Source: CADCVT01 sp036389155 (GTDB lineage Bacteria > Actinomycetota > Thermoleophilia > Solirubrobacterales > Solirubrobacteraceae). Taken from it: a stretch of DNA of 64,000 bases. Position numbers and translations under genes: made by a program. The number at the start of each line of letters is the position of its first letter. Position 1 is the first letter of the stretch. Shown piece after piece: positions 57,522-64,000 of the stretch. A model generated the notes under the pieces. It saw nothing but the letters and a program-made list of their open reading frames with translations, had not been told where the DNA came from and did not search any database. Location: positions 7,890 through 71,889 of the forward strand of contig DASVQN010000052.1 in NCBI GenBank assembly GCA_036389155.1. Reading direction: 5' to 3'.

Positions 57522-57926
57522 ATGGACCCTGCTCGCAAGCGCACAGTCCGTCTGATCGTCGCCCTCTCCGCAGCCGTCCTGCTGGCGGTCGCCCTCGCCT
57601 ACACGAGCTTCAGCGCGTCCTCCGAGGCGACGACGCCCCGGAAACTGGCGTCCAGCGCCACGGTCGGCGCCACCTACCAGCTCACCGGCCGCGTCCAGAA
57701 GGGCTCGTACACCCGGCGCGGCAACGTCCACGACTTCCGCGTGGTCGAGCGCAGCGGCGGGACGGCGTCGGTCCCGGTCCGCTACGTGGGCACGGTGCCC
57801 GACCCGTTCCGCGAGGGGCGCGAGGTCATCGTCACCGTCCGCAAGGGCGAGGACGGCACGTTCGTGGGCGAGAAGGACTCGCTGATCACGAAGTGCCCGT
57901 CCAAGTTCACCAAGTCGGACTCCTGA
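57522..57926 (+). CDS. ccmE: Cytochrome c maturation haem chaperone CcmE (Cys-type)
   Basis: 134 residues. One N-terminal TM anchor (VRLIVALSAAVLLAVALAY) is followed by the OB-fold domain: YQLTGRVQKGSYTRRGNVHD, FRVVE, VPVRYVGTVPDPFREGREV and VGEKDSLITKCPSKF. The haem-binding position, H-x-x-x-Y in E. coli, reads C-P-S-K-F here. Cys at this position (C-x-x-x-Y) is known in archaea and some Gram-positives; the Tyr is replaced by Phe. ATG 57522 has GGAGG just upstream (57516-57520). It is followed by ccmF after 10 nt. Confidence 0.88.
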   Translation: MDPARKRTVRLIVALSAAVLLAVALAYTSFSASSEATTPRKLASSATVGATYQLTGRVQKGSYTRRGNVHDFRVVERSGGTASVPVRYVGTVPDPFREGREVIVTVRKGEDGTFVGEKDSLITKCPSKFTKSDS

Positions 57927-57936
57927 GCGGCCGCTG

Positions 57937-60123
<2,187 letters not shown>

Positions 60124-60127
60124 GGCC

Positions 60128-60406
60128 CTGGACGCGCTGGTCTTCCTGCTGATCCTCGTCGCCGTCGCGGTCGTCGTGTGGATCGTCGGGACGCCGCTGC
60201 GCGCGGGCCCGCAGGCCGCCGAGGACGCGCACGCGTCCGAACGCGAGGGGCTCGAGGCGGCGCGCGACGCGAAGTACCGCGAGATCCGCGAGCTCGAGAT
60301 GGACCACCGGACGGGCAAGCTCTCGGACGAGGACTTCCGCGCCCTGGACCGTCAACTGCGGGCCGAGGCGGTGGCGATCCTGCGCGAGTTGGACGGTCTA
60401 CACTGA
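60128..60406 (+). CDS. CcmI-like N-terminal domain protein
   Basis: Up to 92 residues. A TM helix (LVFLLILVAVAVVVWIVG) is followed by the CcmI/CycH-type helical segment: AARDAKYREIRELEMDHRTG, KLSDEDFRALDRQLRAEAVA. The reading frame has no ATG, GTG or TTG before the TM helix; it would need CTG at 60128. GTG at 60173 or 60176 would remove the helix. Position after ccmF fits a role in cytochrome c maturation. The start is uncertain; the domain is well supported. Confidence 0.7.
   Translation: MDALVFLLILVAVAVVVWIVGTPLRAGPQAAEDAHASEREGLEAARDAKYREIRELEMDHRTGKLSDEDFRALDRQLRAEAVAILRELDGLH
60399..60404 (+). promoter_or_regulatory. Putative -10 of leaderless secG
   Basis: TACACT ending 9 nt before GTG 60414, overlapping the end of the ccmI-like gene; no Shine-Dalgarno. 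Confidence 0.35.
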
Positions 60407-60413
60407 CGCCGCT

Positions 60414-60641
60414 GTGGAGAACATCCTTTCCATCATCCAGGTCGTCCTGTCCATCGTCGTGATCTTCCTGGTGCTCCTGCACTCGGGGAAGGACGCCGGC
60501 CTGTCCGGCGCGTTCGGCGTCGGCACCGGATCGGGCCCGTTCGGCGGCGGCTCGCTCGTCGAGCGCAACCTGAACCGCTGGACCGTCTTCTTCGCGGTCC
60601 TCTGGGCGATCAACTGCATCGTCCTCATCAAGATCTCGTAG
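60414..60641 (+). CDS. secG: Preprotein translocase subunit SecG
   Basis: 75 residues, family length. TM helix 1 is IIQVVLSIVVIFLVLLHSGK, the conserved loop is GLSGAFGVGTGSGPFGGGS, and TM helix 2 is VFFAVLWAINCIVLIKIS. It assists SecYE in protein export. It commonly follows gap-pgk-tpiA in actinobacteria; here it is about 27 kb away after the ccm genes. The 3' end overlaps the convergent P1-peptidase gene by 14 bp. Confidence 0.93.
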   Translation: MENILSIIQVVLSIVVIFLVLLHSGKDAGLSGAFGVGTGSGPFGGGSLVERNLNRWTVFFAVLWAINCIVLIKIS

Positions 60642-61617
60642 GGCGGTCCCTCAGCGCCGAGCAGCCGGCGAGCGAGGCCGCCTGGCGGACGGCGTCCCTG
60701 ATCGCCGCCGCGACGACGTGGGGGACGAGCGCCTGCAGGACGAACGGCTCCACCTGGTGCTCGCCCGCGGCGAGGACGAAGCAGGCGTCGCCGTCGAACT
60801 GCGTCGCGGTGGGGTCGATCGCGCGGGCGCAGCCGGTGGTGGCCGAGCGCGCGAGCATCCACGCGTCGAGGCGCGAGAGCGCGGCGTCGGCCATGACGCA
60901 GACGAGGGTGGTGGCTCCCGCGAACGGCGTCGCTTCGGGCCCGGCGCGCAGGACGTCGACCGTGCGGTGGTAGACGCCGTCGCGGTAGGCGCCGGCGAGG
61001 ACGCTGCCGTCCTCGTCGACGACCTCGCCGATCGCGTTGACGACGGCGAGCGCGGAGACCGTGCAGCCGCCGGGCAGCTGCTCGGTCGCGATGCCGACGC
61101 CGCCCTTCGTCGTGTGGCCCGGGCCGAGAACCTTGCCGACGCTGCAGCCCGTGCCGGCTCCCACCGTGCCACGGGCGGGATCGGCGGAGGCGTCGTCGAG
61201 CGCCTGCCGCGCGGTGTCCGGGCCGGGTGTCGCGTCCTCGCCGAGCGCCATGTCGTAGACGACCGCGCCGGGGACGAGCGGCACGCGGTGGCCGATCCGC
61301 GTGACGTGCCCGACGCCGCGTTCGCCGAGCAGCCGGGCGACGTCGCTGGCGACCGCCAGGCCGCGCGCGCTCCCGCCGCTGAAGACGATCGCGCTGATCG
61401 GGCGGCTGGGGGACGCGGGGGCGATCAGGTCGGTCTCGCGCGTGCCGGGGCCGCCGCCGCGCACCTCGACCGACGCCTCGGCGCCTCCGTCGGGCGCCAG
61501 GATGACCGTGGCGCCGGTCGCCGCCTCGAGGTCGGTGGCGTGGCCGACGGCGAAGCCGGGAGGGAGGAGGCCTGGCCGCGGCCCTCCGCGCGCGCCGGGA
61601 GGAGCGCCCACGCTCAC
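60628..61617 (-). CDS. P1/S58-family peptidase (DmpA-like)
   Basis: 329 residues, somewhat short for the family. Signatures are FAVGHATD, VFSGGSARGLA, VGAGTGCSVGKVLGPG, HTTKGGVGIATEQLPGGCTV and SALAVVNAIGEVVD. The self-processing Gly-Ser/Gly-Cys site (G-G-C-T-V) places the N-terminal nucleophile as Cys here instead of the Ser of DmpA. It is an aminopeptidase or amidase-type Ntn-like enzyme. GTG 61617 overlaps the tldE stop (GTGA). It overlaps secG by 14 bp. Confidence 0.8.
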   Translation of the reverse strand: MSVGAPPGARGGPRPGLLPPGFAVGHATDLEAATGATVILAPDGGAEASVEVRGGGPGTRETDLIAPASPSRPISAIVFSGGSARGLAVASDVARLLGERGVGHVTRIGHRVPLVPGAVVYDMALGEDATPGPDTARQALDDASADPARGTVGAGTGCSVGKVLGPGHTTKGGVGIATEQLPGGCTVSALAVVNAIGEVVDEDGSVLAGAYRDGVYHRTVDVLRAGPEATPFAGATTLVCVMADAALSRLDAWMLARSATTGCARAIDPTATQFDGDACFVLAAGEHQVEPFVLQALVPHVVAAAIRDAVRQAASLAGCSALRDRPTRS

Positions 61618-62969
61618 GCCCCTCCGGTGATGCGCAGCCCAGACGCGCGCAGCGCGGGGCAGACGGTGCCGGTCGCGAAGCGGCGGCCGTAGAACTCGGC
61701 GTCGGTCATCAGCCGCGTCGTCGCGGTGAGGGCCTGCGTGCGCTCGAGCACGCCGAGCGCGCTGTCGGTGAAGCGCACGTCGCGCAGCGGCCGCGCGATC
61801 CTCCCGTCCTCGATGAGGAACGTCCCGTCGCGGGTGACACCGGTCAGCAGCGTCTCCTTCTCGCGCACCGGGTTCACGTACCAGAGGCGGTTGACGAAGA
61901 TGCCGCGCTCGATCGGCTGTGCGAGCTCGGCCTCGTCGGCCGCCCCGCCGCCGACCATCACGAGGTTCGTGGGCGCCGGGCCCCACGGCGAGCCGCCCGG
62001 CGCGGTGGCGTGCCCGGTCGAGCGCGCGCCGCCGCCGGCCCGCGCGGCCGAGCGCAGGTCGTGGGCCACGGCGTGCGCGACGCCGTCCTGGATCAGCGGG
62101 AGCGGCGCCTTGGGGACGCCCTCGGCGTCGAACGCGCGGGGGAGCGTTCCCGGGTAGCGCGGGGAGTCGCTGAGGTTGATCGCCGGCGCGGCGACGCGGG
62201 TGCCGAGCCGGCCGGTCAGGGCGCCGCGGCGCTCGGCGTGGGAGAGCCCGTTGAAGGCCAGGCCGCCGAGGAAGTCGACGAGCGTGCCGACGGCGGGCGC
62301 GCCGAGGACGACCGGGTACGTCCCGGGCGGCAGCTCCGCGAGGGTGCCGCGGGGGACGAGCCGCGCGGCGCGGGCGGCGACGTCGCCGGGGTCGACGGCG
62401 CCCGCGGCCGTCGCCGCGCCGCTGGCCATCCCGCTGCGGCCGTCCGCGTCGCGGATGACGACCTTCAGGAACGCGTCGGTGACGGCGTCCCGCGCCTCGA
62501 CGCCAGTCGAGGACGCGATCGCGGTGCGCACCTCCGCCGCCGTCCAGATCCCGAACGCCTCGGCGCCCGCGTCGGCGGCGGCCGCGAACGCGGTGCGCAG
62601 CGCGGCAGCCGCGGTCTCGGGGTCGAGCGCGGCGGTGCGCGCGTCGTGGCCGTCGTGCCCGCGGTACGGCTGCGGCTCGGCGAGGCCGGGGTGGTCGCCC
62701 CTGCCCGCGCGCGCCGCGGTCTCTGCCGCCTCGACCGCGCGGCGGGCGACGTCGCGCAGCGCGTCGTCGTCGGTCCGGTTGGTGGTCGCCGCCCCCGTCT
62801 GGCCGTCGCGCAGCGCCATCACGTGGACGGTGAGGTCGTCGATCTCCGTCAGCTGTGTCGGCGCCGAGCGCGCGAAGCGGGCGTGCAGCGAGCGCTCCCG
62901 CACGACGCTGGCCTGCGCGTCGCCGTCGGCGTGGGCGAGGGCGCGGGCGGCGAGCTCGAGCTCCGTCAC
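61614..62969 (-). CDS. TldD/PmbA-family protein, TldE-like subunit
   Basis: 451 residues of the TldD/PmbA fold, without the zinc motif. Conserved features are GIWTAAEVRTAIASSTG, PGTYPVVLGAPAVGTLVDFL, GLSHAERRGALTGRLGTRVA, INLSDSPRYPGT and APTNLVMVGGG with the C-terminal FTDSALGVLERTQAL. TldD and TldE form a heterodimeric metalloprotease that degrades unfolded peptides and processes modified peptides such as microcins. GTG 62969 overlaps the tldD stop (GTGA). Confidence 0.88.
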   Translation of the reverse strand: MTELELAARALAHADGDAQASVVRERSLHARFARSAPTQLTEIDDLTVHVMALRDGQTGAATTNRTDDDALRDVARRAVEAAETAARAGRGDHPGLAEPQPYRGHDGHDARTAALDPETAAAALRTAFAAAADAGAEAFGIWTAAEVRTAIASSTGVEARDAVTDAFLKVVIRDADGRSGMASGAATAAGAVDPGDVAARAARLVPRGTLAELPPGTYPVVLGAPAVGTLVDFLGGLAFNGLSHAERRGALTGRLGTRVAAPAINLSDSPRYPGTLPRAFDAEGVPKAPLPLIQDGVAHAVAHDLRSAARAGGGARSTGHATAPGGSPWGPAPTNLVMVGGGAADEAELAQPIERGIFVNRLWYVNPVREKETLLTGVTRDGTFLIEDGRIARPLRDVRFTDSALGVLERTQALTATTRLMTDAEFYGRRFATGTVCPALRASGLRITGGA

Positions 62970-64000
62970 GCGACGCCGACCTCGACGTCGCGGAACCGCG
63001 CGGGCGCCGCGCCGTGCGAGACCGCCATGAACTGCCCCGGCTCGCCCTTCCCGCAGTTCGTCACGCCCCACAGCTCCCACGCCTCGGCCGAGCAGACCGC
63101 GTCGAGCGACGCCCAGAACGCGGGCGTCGTGCCGGCGTACGACGGGTTGCGAAGCAGGCGCCCGAGCTCGCCGCCGCGGATCTCCCGCGCGACCTCGGTC
63201 GCGAACTGGAAGTGCAGGCGGCGGTCGTCGATCGACCAGGAGCGGTTCGTCTCCAGATACAGGCCCTCGCCGGTGTCGGCGAGCAGGTCGGCGAGCGTGC
63301 CGGCGTCGCCGGCCTCGATCGAGACGTTCGTCATGCGCACGATCGGCTGGCGCGCGAAGCCGTCGGCGCGCGCGCACCCGCCCGAGCGTTGGAGTCCGAT
63401 CTGCGCCGCCGAGCCGCGGTCGGACAGGGCGGCGCGCAGCACGCCGGCCTCGATCAGCGGCGTGCGCGCGGCGGCGACGCCCTCGTCGTCCCACCCGAAC
63501 GTGCCCAGGCCGCCGCGCAGCGTAGCGTCGGCGGTGATGTTCAGGTGCTCGGAGCCGTAGCGCAGCGTGCCGAGATCGCGCGGCTGGACCCAGCTGGTGC
63601 CGGCGTAGGCGGCCTCCATGAGCAGCATCCGGTCCAGCTCGAGCGCGTGGCCGATCGACTCGTGGATCTGCAGCGCGAGCTGCTCGCCGCCGAGGATCAC
63701 CGTCCGCCGCCCGGCCGGGCACTCCGGCGCGCTGAGCAGCTCGATTGCCTCGGCCGCGATCCGCGGCGCCCTGGCGACGAGGTCGAAGCCGAGCACGTGC
63801 TCCCAGCCGGCGCAGGCGGCCGATCCGCCGTGGGCGCCCGGGTGGGAGCGCACCTGCAGCTCGTCGCCGTCGACGGCGATCACGGAGATCGCGCCGCCGC
63901 ACTCGACCCGCTCCTGCGAGCATGCGGCGCCCTCGCTGGAGGCGAACGCCGTACGCACCCGTCGGCTTGCGCACGTCGCGTCGGAGCGCACGATCCGCGG
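62966..64000 (-). CDS. tldD: TldD-family metalloprotease subunit (5' end outside window)
   Basis: 345 codons are visible; the N-terminus lies beyond position 64000. The zinc-binding region IHESIGHALELDRML contains H-E-x3-H, the TldD active site. The following YGSEHLNITADATLRGGLGT, GGCARADGFARQPIVRMTNV and the C-terminal GELGRLLRNPSYAGTTPAFW, then VTNCGKGEPGQ are conserved family features. It forms the catalytic half of the TldD/TldE protease with the next gene, to which it is coupled by a 4-nt overlap. Confidence 0.92.
   Translation of the reverse strand, partial: PRIVRSDATCASRRVRTAFASSEGAACSQERVECGGAISVIAVDGDELQVRSHPGAHGGSAACAGWEHVLGFDLVARAPRIAAEAIELLSAPECPAGRRTVILGGEQLALQIHESIGHALELDRMLLMEAAYAGTSWVQPRDLGTLRYGSEHLNITADATLRGGLGTFGWDDEGVAAARTPLIEAGVLRAALSDRGSAAQIGLQRSGGCARADGFARQPIVRMTNVSIEAGDAGTLADLLADTGEGLYLETNRSWSIDDRRLHFQFATEVAREIRGGELGRLLRNPSYAGTTPAFWASLDAVCSAEAWELWGVTNCGKGEPGQFMAVSHGAAPARFRDVEVGVA

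Overview
The window reads as chromosomal DNA of a very high-GC actinobacterium, most likely of class Thermoleophilia (Solirubrobacterales: Conexibacter, Solirubrobacter, Baekduia or Patulibacter type). This is inferred from the extreme GC3 coding, many GTG starts, wall-to-wall GTGA/ATGA gene overlaps, an actinobacterial-type SOS box, and small proteins I associate with that group. No taxonomic marker gene (rRNA) is present, so the assignment is an inference. Many genes have a TAnnnT -10 hexamer ending only 6-10 nt before the start codon and no Shine-Dalgarno, which points to common leaderless transcription.

Layout. 0-14 kb: greA, a MocR-type regulator with repeated half-sites, a DMT exporter, a ferredoxin-reductase-type flavoprotein divergent from an ECF sigma/zinc-finger anti-sigma pair, an MMPL exporter, an FMN-binding glutamate-synthase-like protein, and a coupled pair made of a four-TM protein with an MbcA/ParS-like antitoxin tail and a RES-domain protein. 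Agmatinase and a class III aminotransferase follow (arginine/guanidino compounds towards GABA). 14-17.3 kb: a FliA/WhiG-like sigma factor and a compact four-gene cassette of unknown function whose core is a predicted C39/papain-like cysteine peptidase with a membrane-anchored coiled-coil partner. 17.3-24.9 kb: a molybdopterin oxidoreductase, an alpha/beta hydrolase, the C-terminal scrap of an acetyl-CoA hydrolase, recQ, uvrC and an SOS-controlled dinB.

25-33.3 kb: a serine hydrolase coupled to a two-TM channel, rapZ, and the coupled glycolytic operon gap-pgk-tpiA-gpmI plus a DoxX-like gene. The usual yvcK and whiA are missing between rapZ and gap, and secG lies about 27 kb away. 33.3-33.9 kb is a non-coding patch with two copies of a large palindromic element in a 198-bp tandem repeat. 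34-46 kb: metabolic and regulatory genes, including an MhqR-like quinone-response locus (MarR regulator, frameshifted ring-cleaving dioxygenase, esterase), hsp20 with the best promoter and Shine-Dalgarno seen here, and tgt. 46.8-53.3 kb: GGDEF protein, Ser/Thr kinase-lipoprotein-phosphoesterase operon, M48 protease, rlmH, a frameshifted ChaB gene and two tiny acidic proteins.

53.3-60.4 kb is a cytochrome c maturation locus split in two: ccdA, ccmH and tlpA/ccmG on the minus strand, ccmE, ccmF and a ccmI-like gene on the plus strand, separated by tRNA-Gly(CCC) and a patch of small unknown genes. The window closes with secG, a P1-family peptidase and the tldE/tldD metalloprotease pair (tldD runs off the end).

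The best candidates for something undescribed are the RES pair with the membrane-embedded antitoxin-like partner, the C39-like peptidase cassette, the 33.4-33.8 kb structured repeat, and the use of a shared CTAG as overlapping stop codons in six convergent gene pairs.
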